Part shown: positions 45,377 to 52,728 of the stretch, in pieces
Numbering within the stretch: the first letter of the stretch is position 1
How the letters are laid out: each line of letters opens with the position of its first letter
From: CAVVYA01 sp963752345
GTDB taxonomy: Bacteria; Pseudomonadota; Alphaproteobacteria; SMXQ01
Direction: 5' to 3'
NCBI GenBank assembly: GCA_963752345.1
Contig: CAVVYA010000013.1
Span: 1 to 64,000 of the forward strand
DNA: 64,000 nucleotides
Notes under the pieces: model-generated
The model's input: the letters and a program-made list of their open reading frames with translations, nothing else
Databases searched by the model: none
Told to the model about the DNA's origin: nothing
Translations under genes and position numbers: made by a program

Positions 45377-45817
45377 ATGCGGATTCTTATTGTCGAGGAC
45401 GAGCCTGTCCTCGCAGTGGAAATGGAAATGATCCTTTTGCGCGCCGGCCATACAATCATCGGCATTGCCTGGGATGAAGGGGCGGCGGCGGAGATAGCGA
45501 GCGGCCACCGCGCCGATCTGGCCTTGGTGGATTTCCATCTGGCCAACCAGACGTCGGGTGCCGTGGTGGCCCGCCAGCTGCGCACGCGCTATGGAACGCC
45601 ATCGCTGTTCGTCTCGGCCAGCCCCGCCGAGTGCCGCATGGCGGCCGAGGACTCGGGTGCGCTTGGGTGCTTCGGCAAGCCCTTCAGGAGCAACGGCCTG
45701 ATCGAGGCGGTCGCGGTCGCCGAGCTGCTCATCCGTGGCCAGGAGCCGCAGGGATTGCCGAAAGGTTTGGAGCTCTATGAGACCGGTTGGCCCCCGCGCG
45801 TCTTGATCGGTGAATAA
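45377..45817 (+). CDS. Stand-alone receiver-domain response regulator
   Basis: A 146-residue protein that is a single CheY-like REC domain: acidic pocket VEDEP (7-8), phospho-acceptor Asp52 in LVDFHLAN, switch Ser80 in LFVSAS and Lys101 in GCFGKPF. There is no output domain; the C-terminal 30 residues are a short tail. No histidine kinase is nearby. The gene has its own terminator (45816-45855) and lies downstream of three GGAAC operator sites. Confidence 0.88.
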   Translation: MRILIVEDEPVLAVEMEMILLRAGHTIIGIAWDEGAAAEIASGHRADLALVDFHLANQTSGAVVARQLRTRYGTPSLFVSASPAECRMAAEDSGALGCFGKPFRSNGLIEAVAVAELLIRGQEPQGLPKGLELYETGWPPRVLIGE

Positions 45818-45855
45818 AAAGGCCGCAGCGGACAAACCCCTGCGGCCTTTTTTTT
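45816..45855 (+). terminator. Rho-independent terminator of the receiver gene
   Basis: AAAAAGGCCGCAG ... CTGCGGCCTTTTTTTT: a stem of about ten base pairs with loop CGGACAAACCC and an eight-T tract. The A-run on the other side would also allow termination of the minus-strand gene at 45873. Confidence 0.9.
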
Positions 45856-45872
45856 ACGCGAAGTTAGACCGC

Positions 45873-46061
45873 TCACGTCTTGGTGGGGCCGGCGGATTGT
45901 TTCAGGCGCACTAGAACCGTTTCGCGGAATTCTTGCCAGCTGCCTGAGCATGCCGCCGTCGCCGCATCCTCGGCCGACAGGCCGGCCACCATCAGCTTGC
46001 GCGCGGTCGCTGTTGCAAGTGACGCAACAAGCGAGTCTAGGGTAACTTCCCGGATAGCCAT
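45873..46061 (-). CDS. Small conserved-looking hypothetical protein, 62 residues
   Basis: MAIREVTLDSLVASLATATA continuing to RKLMVAGLSAEDAATAAC and ending KQSAGPTKT. It is helical and acidic/basic mixed with one Cys and no membrane segment. AGGAGCG lies 6-8 bases before the ATG and the bidirectional terminator lies after the stop, which supports a real gene. Function unknown. Confidence 0.6.
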   Translation of the reverse strand: MAIREVTLDSLVASLATATARKLMVAGLSAEDAATAACSGSWQEFRETVLVRLKQSAGPTKT

Positions 46062-46255
46062 CAGTGACGCTCCTATCGTCAGTGGTTGGTCAGGCCGGGA
46101 GCGGTGTTGCGAGCACCGCCCCCGGCCGCACGCGACGAGTGAAGGCGGCCGCGCGTTAATCGTCTCTTACTTGACGTGGCCTGCAGTGGGCCATCCGTAG
46201 TGCACCACACAGGCGGCCAGCATGCCAAAAAATGTTTAAAGCATGGTAACGAATA

Positions 46256-46284
46256 GGAACTATCGTTCCTGGAACAATAGTTCC
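46256..46284. promoter_or_regulatory. Paired operator upstream of the small XRE gene
   Basis: GGAACTATCGTTCC (46256-46269) and GGAACAATAGTTCC (46271-46284), one base apart; both are near-perfect palindromes. A TATACG -10-like hexamer follows at 46296-46301. The arrangement of two adjoining 14-bp sites overlapping a promoter is like the operators of autoregulated C-protein-type XRE regulators. Confidence 0.75.
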
Positions 46285-46321
46285 ATATTGGTTGCTATAC
46301 GCCATGGACCTGAAGGACACC

Positions 46322-46528
46322 ATGGCGACCAATTTGCGCCGCCTGCGCCACGCTGAAAATGTGACGCAGGAAGAATTGGCGGACCGCGCCGGCCTGAGCG
46401 CCCGCTATGTTGGCTCGGTTGAACGCGGTGCCGTATCGTGCAGCGTTAGCGTGTTGGGGCACCTCGCGAAGGCCTTGGGCGTCGACGCTTGCGAGCTGAT
46501 CCGCATCCCCGCACGCCGCCGCCGCTGA
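46322..46528 (+). CDS. Small XRE-family regulator (C-protein-like)
   Basis: A 68-residue helix-turn-helix protein: NLRRLRHAENVTQEELADRA, then GLSARYVGSVERGAVSCSVS and LGHLAKALGVDACELIRIP. Start 46322 has AAGGAC upstream and suits a transcript that begins near 46308; ATG 46304 would add six residues. Size and the paired operator directly upstream suggest an autoregulatory switch of the island. It probably also controls the receiver-domain gene through the identical sites at 45215-45296. Confidence 0.8.
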   Translation: MATNLRRLRHAENVTQEELADRAGLSARYVGSVERGAVSCSVSVLGHLAKALGVDACELIRIPARRRR

Positions 46529-46656
46529 TTCATCAGTATTGCACCTGAATTGCTCATGACAGACGCGCCGCCCGTTGTGGGCGAATCCAGGTCAACAATA
46601 GGCCGGCGGGATCAACCCCGCCGGCCTTTGCCGTCTTCGCGCTGTGCGCTCCCGCG

Positions 46657-47451
46657 CTAAGCCTTGGTGGCCCGGGCCTCCAGGGCGGTTACGCAAAGAT
46701 TACGGTAGCGATCGAGCGCCTTGGGGCTGGTGCTGACCGGGTTGATCGGGAAACCTTTGAGCGCCTTGAGGTCGCCGGCGTCGGCCAGCTTGACCAGCTG
46801 GGCCAGCTTGTCGCGGTAGCGGGCGTGAGTCTCGGCTTTGAAGTCCGGCGGGGTTGGCATCTTGCCCGCCTGGGCACCGGCCACGGCCTGGGCGCGCGCG
46901 CCCAGCGGCCGCGGATTCTTCTCGCGCGGCTTGCGCTCGACTTTCGCCTTAGGCTCTTTCTTCGCTTTGGCCTTCTCGGACGGCTTGGCTGCCGGCAGGT
47001 TGGCGCTGGCGGCCGCCTGGGTCAGCCGGTAGCGCCAAAGGCCGCCGGATTCGACCAGGGTAAAGTCCTTCCCCTCCATGCAACCGCGGCCCGCTTTCAT
47101 GAGCTCCTTCTTGGCGGCGCGGCGGGCGTTGCTCTTGTGATTGTAGGTCTCGCTCTGCATGACGACCTCCTTGGTTGGTTGATAGTCGTTGGACACGAGA
47201 ACGCTGCGGCCATCGGCGAACAGGGCGTAGACCATCGCCCGCCGATTGCTGGAATGGACGGCGACAAGGTTGCGGCCGACTTGCCGCGCCTCATCGATCG
47301 TGTGGGCATGGATCTCGGCGTAACGGCCGCGGCCCAGGAACAGAGTCACGGTGTAGCCAATGGCGTTCGGGATGCGTGCCTGGGTGGCGATGTCGGCCGG
47401 ATGCATTTTGCTGGCGGCGGCCGCCTCGATGAACTTCCGGTGGGTTGTCAT
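46657..47451 (-). CDS. Hypothetical island protein with basic Ala/Lys linker
   Basis: About 264 residues from ATG 47451 (MTTHRKFIEAAAASKMHPAD); longer frames upstream look non-coding. Residues 1-120 form a globular part (IGYTVTLFLGRGRYAEIHAH, VYALFADGRSVLVSND); 120-190 are Lys/Ala/Pro-rich (KAKAKKEPKAKVERKPREKN), like a histone tail; the C terminus has HARYRDKLAQLVKLADAGDL and INPVSTSPKALDRYRNLCV, seen in alphaproteobacterial island proteins. Possible DNA binding. I do not recognise a named family. Confidence 0.6.
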   Translation of the reverse strand: MTTHRKFIEAAAASKMHPADIATQARIPNAIGYTVTLFLGRGRYAEIHAHTIDEARQVGRNLVAVHSSNRRAMVYALFADGRSVLVSNDYQPTKEVVMQSETYNHKSNARRAAKKELMKAGRGCMEGKDFTLVESGGLWRYRLTQAAASANLPAAKPSEKAKAKKEPKAKVERKPREKNPRPLGARAQAVAGAQAGKMPTPPDFKAETHARYRDKLAQLVKLADAGDLKALKGFPINPVSTSPKALDRYRNLCVTALEARATKA

Positions 47452-47784
47452 TTGGCGGGTTCCCATGCCGTTCCGTCCGGTGCACAGAGGAAAGCTCGAC
47501 TGGCAACCAAGAGCGAGCCCGAAGGCATACGGGAGACACCGGACACGCGGCGTTGCCGCTGTCAGCTGGTCGCGTGAGTCCGCTGGAGCACACACAGAAG
47601 ACGGCGGCAGAACTCGGCCACGCGACTGGCGTTCTTTCTCGGCGCGGTTAGATCGGTTACTGCCGCCTTCCCAGATATGCCGCAGAGGTGCAGCAGTGCG
47701 CCCACCACTTAGGAGCGTAGATATTTCGGTTCCAGCCGCGAAGAGGTAGCATTCGAGACTCAAGTTTCTTTGTAGAGCGCAAGG
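47452..47784. other. Intergenic region between divergent hypothetical genes
   Basis: About 330 bases. It must contain promoters for the genes at 46657 and 47785. I see no clear operator, repeat or RNA. Confidence 0.4.
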
Positions 47785-48498
47785 ATGAGCCTTTACCGAC
47801 TTGCGGACGTATTCCGGAATCTAGTGCTCGATGACCCGCAGGTGCGGGACTTGGCCAGCGCAGCGAAGCTGGATGACCGCGTACAAATCATGCTCAGTCG
47901 CATGTGGTACACACCGGTGTGCCGGTACTGGCCGACCACGGCCGACCAAGATTTGAAGAGAACGGCGGCCGGCAATTCGCCTGTCGGCACATTGGACAAG
48001 AATTCCCGTCCGACACCGGAGATGGCTGCTGCCCTCACGGCGATTGCTGACCGATACAGCGCAGCTTTAGCGCCGTTGCGCTCTGGCCTCGCAATCGCGC
48101 GTGGACATCTCATTACCGGTCAATCCGAGGTAATCAGCGCCGGGATATGGAGTCACCCGCAGTTCGGGATCGATTTTGTGAACGGCGATCTCGGTAAATT
48201 TGCCGAGCCTACGCAAAGTAGCGTCGGGTTGACTTTTGAAGCTCTGTGGTCCGCGGTAACCATTGAGGGAACCTCAAACTTTTGGTCGCCGAGACCCGTA
48301 ACACAGGATATACGCAAAAAGAGCAGCGCTGCCTTGAGGAGAGTTGAAAAAGCCGTAAAGGCGATCTGGCCGGATGGCGATATGGCTGCGCTCTCGGCGA
48401 AGGAGCGCAACACGCAGATCAAAGACTGGCTTCGCCGCAATGCGCTTAGCCAAGTGAGTGACCGTACAATCCAGAGATACTTCAGTGATCGGGACTGA
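47785..48498 (+). CDS. Hypothetical protein, 237 residues
   Basis: Begins MSLYRLADVFRNLVLDDPQV after a GCAAGG ribosome site. No known motif. The C-terminal 40 residues (KERNTQIKDWLRRNALSQVS, RTIQRYFSDRD) resemble a helix-turn-helix, so a DNA-binding role is possible. It is followed by a 34-base near-perfect palindrome and CGCCAT repeats (48502-48544), which might be its binding site or a transcript end. Next downstream are the excisionase-like gene and integrase. Confidence 0.6.
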   Translation: MSLYRLADVFRNLVLDDPQVRDLASAAKLDDRVQIMLSRMWYTPVCRYWPTTADQDLKRTAAGNSPVGTLDKNSRPTPEMAAALTAIADRYSAALAPLRSGLAIARGHLITGQSEVISAGIWSHPQFGIDFVNGDLGKFAEPTQSSVGLTFEALWSAVTIEGTSNFWSPRPVTQDIRKKSSAALRRVEKAVKAIWPDGDMAALSAKERNTQIKDWLRRNALSQVSDRTIQRYFSDRD

Positions 48499-48510
48499 TT
48501 CGCGCCATTT

Positions 48511-48544
48511 AGCGCCATCTGTCGCCATGGCGGCAGATGGCGCT
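48511..48544. repeat. 34-base near-perfect palindrome with GCGCCAT repeats
   Basis: Arms AGCGCCATCTG and CAGATGGCGCT flank CGCCATGGCG; the only unpaired position is T48522 against G48533. The GCGCCAT word is repeated at about 48502, 48512 and (as TCGCCAT) 48522, ten bases apart. No T-run follows. It lies between a putative DNA-binding gene and the excisionase/integrase genes. Confidence 0.65.
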
Positions 48545-48650
48545 ACTCGCTCCCGCCTTATGAACTAAAATTCCTAACAGAGAAGAAGGCGTTTCCAGCG
48601 GGCGGGGCACGCGAAGCCCGCCGGAGAAGTCATGACTGTCAGGTTCGAGA

Positions 48651-48930
48651 ATGAATCAACCGCAAGGCCCTTTCAGAAGAGCCATGAGCCCCCGAGGCAG
48701 CGTCCTTCCAGAGTCGCTGGCGCCCCGGGGGCTGTCGCAGAGTCGAATCGGCGGCTTACCTGGGAATTTCGGCCACCCTGTTCGATGCACTGGTCCAAGA
48801 GGGCGTCATGCCAAAGCCGAAGCGCCTGCATGCGCGGGCCGTATGGGATCGCCGGCGATTAGATGAGGCGTGGGATGCCTTGCCGGACGAGAACGAGGTA
48901 AACCCTTGGGACAAACCGCCAGCGCCATGA
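48651..48930 (+). pseudogene. Excisionase/AlpA-like MerR-fold protein, frameshifted
   Basis: Reads MSPRGSVLPESLAPRG (ATG at 48684, or 48651 with a 11-residue extension) and, after removal of one G from the GGGGG near 48727, continues CRRVESAAYLGISATLFDAL, VQEGVMPKPKRLHARAVWDR and RRLDEAWDALPDENEVNPWD, ending at TGA 48928-48930. The SAAYLGIS and MPKPKRL parts are those of small helix-turn-helix excisionases that bend DNA at att sites. It is directly upstream of the integrase. Confidence 0.75.
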
Positions 48931-49025
48931 AAACGAACCAGATTTACAGACTTTTCAATGGCCTCGGATGGCCGGTATCCATCGAGACCCAAACCCACCT
49001 GAGCTATCGTCGGGCGAACCAATGA
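48927..49025 (+). CDS. 32-residue ORF coupling excisionase and integrase
   Basis: MKTNQIYRLFNGLGWPVSIE then TQTHLSYRRANQ. It overlaps the stop of the excisionase-like gene (ATGA, 48927-48930) and its own stop overlaps the ATG at 49022 of the integrase (ATGA). The double 4-base overlap suggests translational coupling rather than chance, but there is no homology to support a product. Confidence 0.35.
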   Translation: MKTNQIYRLFNGLGWPVSIETQTHLSYRRANQ

Positions 49026-50086
49026 TGGGGGCCCACATGACGAAGATTCGATTGCAATTCATCCATGAGTTCCGTGATCGCCACGGCAAGGTCCGGCGCT
49101 ACTTCCGGCGGCCGGGATTCAAGCGCATTGCCCTGCCCGGCTTGCCCGGCTCAGACGATTTCATGGAAGCCTACCGCCTGGCATTGGCTGGCCAGGTGCC
49201 GCAGCGCGCGGTCGGCGCGGGCCGCACGATTCCGGGAAGCGTGGGCGCGCTCGCCGTTTCATATTTTTCATCGGCGGGTTTTCAGTCCTTGTCGCCTAGC
49301 ACGCAAACCACTTATCGCGGCATCATCGACCGGTTTAGGGTTGAACACGGCACCAAGCCGGCGCGCTTGCTGCTTCGCCGGCATTTGGTCGCGATTATGT
49401 CCGACAAGCTCGCAACGCCATCGGCCGCCAACAACTGGCTCCGGATGATCCGCCAGCTGATGCAACACGCGATCGAGACTGGGTTGCGCGACGATGATCC
49501 GACCGCAAACATCAAGGCGATCAAGGTCCGCGGTGGCGGGTTTAAGCCATGGAGCGACGAGCAGATTGCCGCCTATCGCGCCCGGCACCCCATCGGCACC
49601 CGCGCGCGGCTGGCCTTGGAGCTGTTGCACAGCACGGGCCAGCGGCGCGGCGATGTCGTTCGCATGGGGCGCCAGCATGTGCGCAACGGCACGCTTTCGA
49701 TCCGCCAGCAAAAAACCGGCATGCTGGTCGAGATCCCGATCCTGCCTGATCTCAAAGCCGCGCTGGATGAGTTGCCGGCGGATCAGTTGACTTTCCTCAT
49801 GACGGATTTCGGCAAGCCATTTACCGCCGCCGGCTTTGGCAACTGGTTCCGCGAGCGTTGCAACGAGGCGGGCTTGCCGAACGGTTACGCGGCGCACGGA
49901 TTGCGCAAGGCGGCCGCCACGCATCACGCCAACATGGGCGCGACGGCGCACGAGCTTTTGAGTTGGTTCGGCTGGACGACGCTGAAGGAAGCCGAGCGCT
50001 ACACGCGTGGCGCCGATCGCAAGCAATTGGCGCAAGGCATGGGCGTGAAGCTCATATCGGGAACAACCATTGGCAAACCCACGTAA
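49022..50086 (+). CDS. int: Tyrosine recombinase integrase of the island
   Basis: About 354 residues (ATG 49022; ATG 49037 also possible). N-terminal part: basic arm-binding region and SAM-like core-binding domain (STQTTYRGIIDRFRVEHGTK). Catalytic domain: Arg208 in TGQRRGD, Lys231 in RQQKTGM, His292 and Arg295 in AAHGLRKA, Trp318 in FGWTTL and the nucleophile Tyr327 in AERYTRG. Everything needed for site-specific integration is present. It ends 56 bases from the att core and points at the tRNA, the standard layout for a tRNA-targeting integrase. Confidence 0.93.
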   Translation: MMGAHMTKIRLQFIHEFRDRHGKVRRYFRRPGFKRIALPGLPGSDDFMEAYRLALAGQVPQRAVGAGRTIPGSVGALAVSYFSSAGFQSLSPSTQTTYRGIIDRFRVEHGTKPARLLLRRHLVAIMSDKLATPSAANNWLRMIRQLMQHAIETGLRDDDPTANIKAIKVRGGGFKPWSDEQIAAYRARHPIGTRARLALELLHSTGQRRGDVVRMGRQHVRNGTLSIRQQKTGMLVEIPILPDLKAALDELPADQLTFLMTDFGKPFTAAGFGNWFRERCNEAGLPNGYAAHGLRKAAATHHANMGATAHELLSWFGWTTLKEAERYTRGADRKQLAQGMGVKLISGTTIGKPT

Positions 50087-50099
50087 AAGGTTTGCCAAA
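50070..50099. promoter_or_regulatory. Putative integrase arm sites, right end
   Basis: TTGGCAAAC at 50070-50078 (in the end of int) and GTTTGCCAAA at 50090-50099, an inverted pair. They match TTTGGCAAAC (8716) and TGGCAAACC (8770) near the left att core. Confidence 0.45.
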
Positions 50100-50141
50100 T
50101 CCAGGGCTAACGTCTTGATGACCCTAAGCAAAAAAGTGAGG

Positions 50142-50159
50142 TTGGCGGAGGGGGTGGGA
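50142..50159. repeat. Right attachment-site core (attR) inside the tRNA gene
   Basis: TTGGCGGAGGGGGTGGGA, identical to 8667-8684. It covers the last 17 bases of the tRNA-Ser gene on the complement, including the encoded CCA, plus one base, so the tRNA is regenerated after integration. Confidence 0.8.
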
Positions 50160-50234
50160 TTCGAACCCACGGTACCCCTCACAGGGCACAACGGTTTTCG
50201 AGACCGCCCCGATCGACCGCTCTGGCACCCCTCC
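50143..50234 (-). tRNA. tRNA-Ser (anticodon CGA)
   Basis: 92 bases including encoded CCA. 5' acceptor strand GGAGGGG (50228-50234) pairs with CCCCTCC near the 3' end, then discriminator G and CCA. Anticodon loop CTCGAAA with CGA at 50198-50200. The long variable arm (GTGCCCTGTGAGGGGTAC region) is that of serine tRNAs, and the T-arm is GTGGGTTCGAATCCCAC. It is the integration target of the island. Confidence 0.95.
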
Positions 50235-50518
50235 GCCGGGGAGCGCCTTCACCTATAGGTGACGGCGCCAAAAATCCAGAAAAACCGTCCGGCCGGAATC
50301 GGAAAATCGATGCCGCGGCGGTCGCGAGCCGCGATCCGAGCGGACGGTGGCCGCTGTCGCATTAACGAAGATTTAAGGGCGCGGAGCCTAACTCATGGAA
50401 CCCGGAGGTGCAACCGATCAACTCTTTTCCTTGCATCGGCGAGCGAATCGCATCAGAACAGGCGCGCTATCGGCGCAACAGGCGCCCGATGAACGGCGGC
50501 GCGTGGGGTCGAAAAAGA
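50235..50518. other. Intergenic region between tRNA-Ser and rplU promoter
   Basis: About 280 bases. The tRNA promoter (minus strand) must be here. No gene or hairpin of note; short open frames are without support. Confidence 0.4.
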
Positions 50519-50546
50519 TTGACACCCCGACCCTCGCCGTTATATT
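50519..50546 (+). promoter_or_regulatory. Promoter of the rplU-rpmA operon
   Basis: TTGACA (50519-50524), a 16-base spacer and TATATT (50541-50546); predicted start near 50553, 60 bases before rplU. This is the best sigma-70-type match in the flank. Confidence 0.75.
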
Positions 50547-50615
50547 TCCGCAACTTTTTACTTGACAGTTAGGTTGCGCTTTACAGCGCAGCGTTGATTG
50601 AGACGGGATATGGAT

Positions 50616-51125
50616 ATGTTCGCGGTCATCCGCACAGGCGGAAAGCAGTACAAAGTCGCCAAGAACGACGTCATCGTGGTCGAGAAGCTTCTGGGCGATG
50701 CCGGCGACGAAATCGATTTCACCGACGTGCTCGCGCTGAACGACGGCGAAGCCATGAAATTCGGTGCTCCCGTCGTGAGCAATGCCCTGGTCACCGCCGA
50801 GGTGCTCGAGCAGGCGCGCGGCGACAAGATCATCATCTTCAAGAAGAAGCGCCGGCAGAACTACCGCCGCAAGAACGGTCACAAGCAAGAGCTGACCGTG
50901 CTGCGCATCCTCGACATCCTGGCCGACGCCAGCCAGCGTCCGGCGAAGAAGGAAAAGGTCAAGCAGACCCCGAAAGCGGATCACACGGCCGAGGCAGCGG
51001 CCGCTCCCGCCCGGGCACGGACGGGTAAGGCCCCGGCCAAGAAAGCGGCTCCGGCCGCCAAAGCAAAGCCGGCCAAGAAGCCGGCAGCGAAAAAATCCCC
51101 CGCCAAGGCATCTCCACGTAAATAA
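50616..51125 (+). CDS. rplU: Ribosomal protein bL21 with long basic tail
   Basis: The canonical bL21 starts MFAVIRTGGKQYKVAKNDVI at ATG 50616 (ATG 50610 and TTG 50598 are in frame upstream). The conserved part ends near residue 103 after KKKRRQNYRRKNGHKQELTV and ILDIL. A further 65 residues form an Ala/Lys/Pro tail (KAPAKKAAPAAKAKPAKKP) like histone H1. bL21 binds 23S rRNA and uL15/bL20 in the large subunit. First gene of an operon with the 43-residue peptide and rpmA. Confidence 0.95.
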   Translation: MFAVIRTGGKQYKVAKNDVIVVEKLLGDAGDEIDFTDVLALNDGEAMKFGAPVVSNALVTAEVLEQARGDKIIIFKKKRRQNYRRKNGHKQELTVLRILDILADASQRPAKKEKVKQTPKADHTAEAAAAPARARTGKAPAKKAAPAAKAKPAKKPAAKKSPAKASPRK

Positions 51126-51139
51126 ACAGGAGACTAGAC

Positions 51140-51271
51140 ATGGCTGTGAAACGCAAAGCTGCTAAGAAGACCGTGAAGAAAAAGTCGACGGTGAGAAAAG
51201 CCGCGACCCGCAAAGCCCCCGCGAAGCGCAAGGCCGCGAAGCGGAAGACCACGGCGCGCAAGAAGAAGTAA
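51140..51271 (+). CDS. 43-residue histone H1-like basic peptide
   Basis: MAVKRKAAKKTVKKKSTVRK then AATRKAPAKRKAAKRKTTAR and KKK. About half of all residues are Lys or Arg, the rest mainly Ala and Thr. AGGAG lies 8 bases before the ATG. It sits 14 bases after rplU and 34 before rpmA, so it is co-transcribed. The composition is that of a nucleic-acid-coating peptide; it is also similar in style to the tail of the rplU product just upstream, so it may have arisen by duplication of that tail. Confidence 0.75.
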   Translation: MAVKRKAAKKTVKKKSTVRKAATRKAPAKRKAAKRKTTARKKK

Positions 51272-51305
51272 GCGCGCCTCAGTAAGTTATTGAGGAGAAG
51301 GTTCC

Positions 51306-51563
51306 ATGGCACACAAGAAAGCAGGCGGCAGCTCCCGCAACGGCCGCGATAGCGCGGGCCGGCGGCTCGGCGTCAAGAAGTTCGGCGGCGAGATCGTTGT
51401 CCCCGGCAATATTCTTGTGCGTCAGCGGGGTACCAAATACCACCCCGGTCCCAACGTCGGTATGGGACGGGACCACACGATCTTCGCCACGGCTGAAGGC
51501 GAAGTGACGTTCCGCCGTAAGGAAAAGGGCCGCACCTTTATTTCGGTGACGCCGCGGGGCTAG
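51306..51563 (+). CDS. rpmA: Ribosomal protein bL27
   Basis: An 85-residue protein: MAHKKAGGSSRNGRDSAGRR, then LGVKKFGGEIVVPGNILVRQ and RGTKYHPGPNVGMGRDHTIF. Normal family length and no N-terminal propeptide. bL27 reaches the peptidyl-transferase centre with its N terminus. GAGGAGAAGG precedes the ATG. The gene is followed by a strong terminator. Confidence 0.97.
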   Translation: MAHKKAGGSSRNGRDSAGRRLGVKKFGGEIVVPGNILVRQRGTKYHPGPNVGMGRDHTIFATAEGEVTFRRKEKGRTFISVTPRG

Positions 51564-51601
51564 TATGCCCTGACCCATTCCCTTACGAGGGAGTACACGG
51601 A

Positions 51602-51637
51602 GAAGGGGAATGGCAAAACCATTCCCCTTCTTTTTTT
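51602..51637 (+). terminator. Rho-independent terminator after rpmA
   Basis: GAAGGGGAATGG, loop CAAAA, CCATTCCCCTTC: a perfect 12-bp stem, followed by seven T. Confidence 0.95.
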
Positions 51638-51693
51638 GTGCCGCGCGCCAATGTCTTAAGTCAGAACGAGGCGGCAAACCGAAGTCCCTGACC

Positions 51694-52728
51694 ATGAAAT
51701 TTCTCGACCAGGCCAAGATCTATGTCCGGAGCGGCGACGGCGGTGCCGGCGCGATGAGCTTCCGGCGCGAGAAATACATCGAGTTCGGCGGTCCGGACGG
51801 CGGCGACGGCGGCAAGGGGGGCGATGTGATCGTCGAATTGGTCAATGGTCTCAATACCTTGATCGATTTCCGCTATCAGCAGCATTTCAAGGCGCAGAAG
51901 GGCCGCGGCGGCGCCGGGCGCAACAAGAGCGGCGCCAAGGGCCAAGACCTGATCATACGCGTCCCCGCCGGCACGCAGATCCTGGCCGAGGACAACGAGA
52001 CCGTGGTGGCCGACCTCGACAAGCCGGGCATCCGCATAACGCTCGCCCAGGGCGGCCGCGGCGGCAAAGGCAACGACTTCTTCAAATCCTCGACCAACCG
52101 GGCGCCGCGCCGCGCCGACAAGGGCGAGGAGGGCCTGGAATACTGGTTCTGGCTGCGCCTCAAGCTGATCGCCGACGCCGGCCTGGTCGGCTTGCCCAAT
52201 GCCGGCAAGTCGACCTTCCTCGCGGCGACCACGCGGGCCAAGCCGAAGATCGCCGACTATCCCTTCACCACGCTCACGCCCCAGCTCGGCGTCATCGGGG
52301 TGGACGACGAGGAATTCGTGCTGGCCGACATTCCCGGCCTGATCGAGGGCGCCCACGAAGGCCAGGGGCTGGGCGACCGCTTTCTGGGCCATATCGAACG
52401 CTGCGGCGTGCTGCTCCATCTGGTCGACGGCACCCAGGAAGACGTCGCCGAGGCCTACAAGGTGGTCCGCGGCGAACTGCGCCAATACGGCCACGGCCTG
52501 ACCGACAAGCCCGAGCTGGTCGCGCTCAACAAGTGCGACGCGCTCGACGCCGACGAGATCGAAACCAAGCGTAAGGCGCTGACCAAGGCGGCGTTCGGCC
52601 GCAAGAAGGGCCACGTCTTCACCTTGTCGGGCGTCACCGGCCAGGGCGTGCAGGACGTGTTGCGCGCCGTGCGCGACGTGGTGCACCGTGAGCGGGACAA
52701 ACAGGCGACGGCCTTAGCGGGGGAATAA
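51694..52728 (+). CDS. obgE: GTPase ObgE/CgtA
   Basis: A 344-residue GTPase. N-terminal Gly-rich Obg fold (MKFLDQAKIYVRSGDGGAGA, GGPDGGDGGKGGDVI) up to residue about 158, then the G domain: G1 GLPNAGKST, G2 TTLTPQ, G3 DIPGLIEG, G4 NKCD. Binds the 50S subunit and acts in ribosome assembly and stress control. Start 51694 by family N terminus. Overlaps proB by one base (TAATG). Confidence 0.97.
   Translation: MKFLDQAKIYVRSGDGGAGAMSFRREKYIEFGGPDGGDGGKGGDVIVELVNGLNTLIDFRYQQHFKAQKGRGGAGRNKSGAKGQDLIIRVPAGTQILAEDNETVVADLDKPGIRITLAQGGRGGKGNDFFKSSTNRAPRRADKGEEGLEYWFWLRLKLIADAGLVGLPNAGKSTFLAATTRAKPKIADYPFTTLTPQLGVIGVDDEEFVLADIPGLIEGAHEGQGLGDRFLGHIERCGVLLHLVDGTQEDVAEAYKVVRGELRQYGHGLTDKPELVALNKCDALDADEIETKRKALTKAAFGRKKGHVFTLSGVTGQGVQDVLRAVRDVVHRERDKQATALAGE

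Larger units (their letters stand above)
8667..50159. mobile_element. Genomic island integrated at tRNA-Ser(CGA), about 41.5 kb
   Basis: Bounded by an 18-bp direct repeat (8667-8684 and 50142-50159). The right copy is within an intact tRNA gene; next to it are a tyrosine recombinase gene and an excisionase-like gene. Near both ends lie short TTGGCAAAC/GTTTGCCAAA repeats. The contents are accessory: a helicase/primase, three defence modules, metal resistance and phage-like regulators, while both flanks are chromosomal. No conjugation genes are present, so self-transfer is unlikely; mobilisation or excision only. The metal block may have been acquired separately from the defence block, since a junction is visible near 26309-26342. 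Confidence 0.8.
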
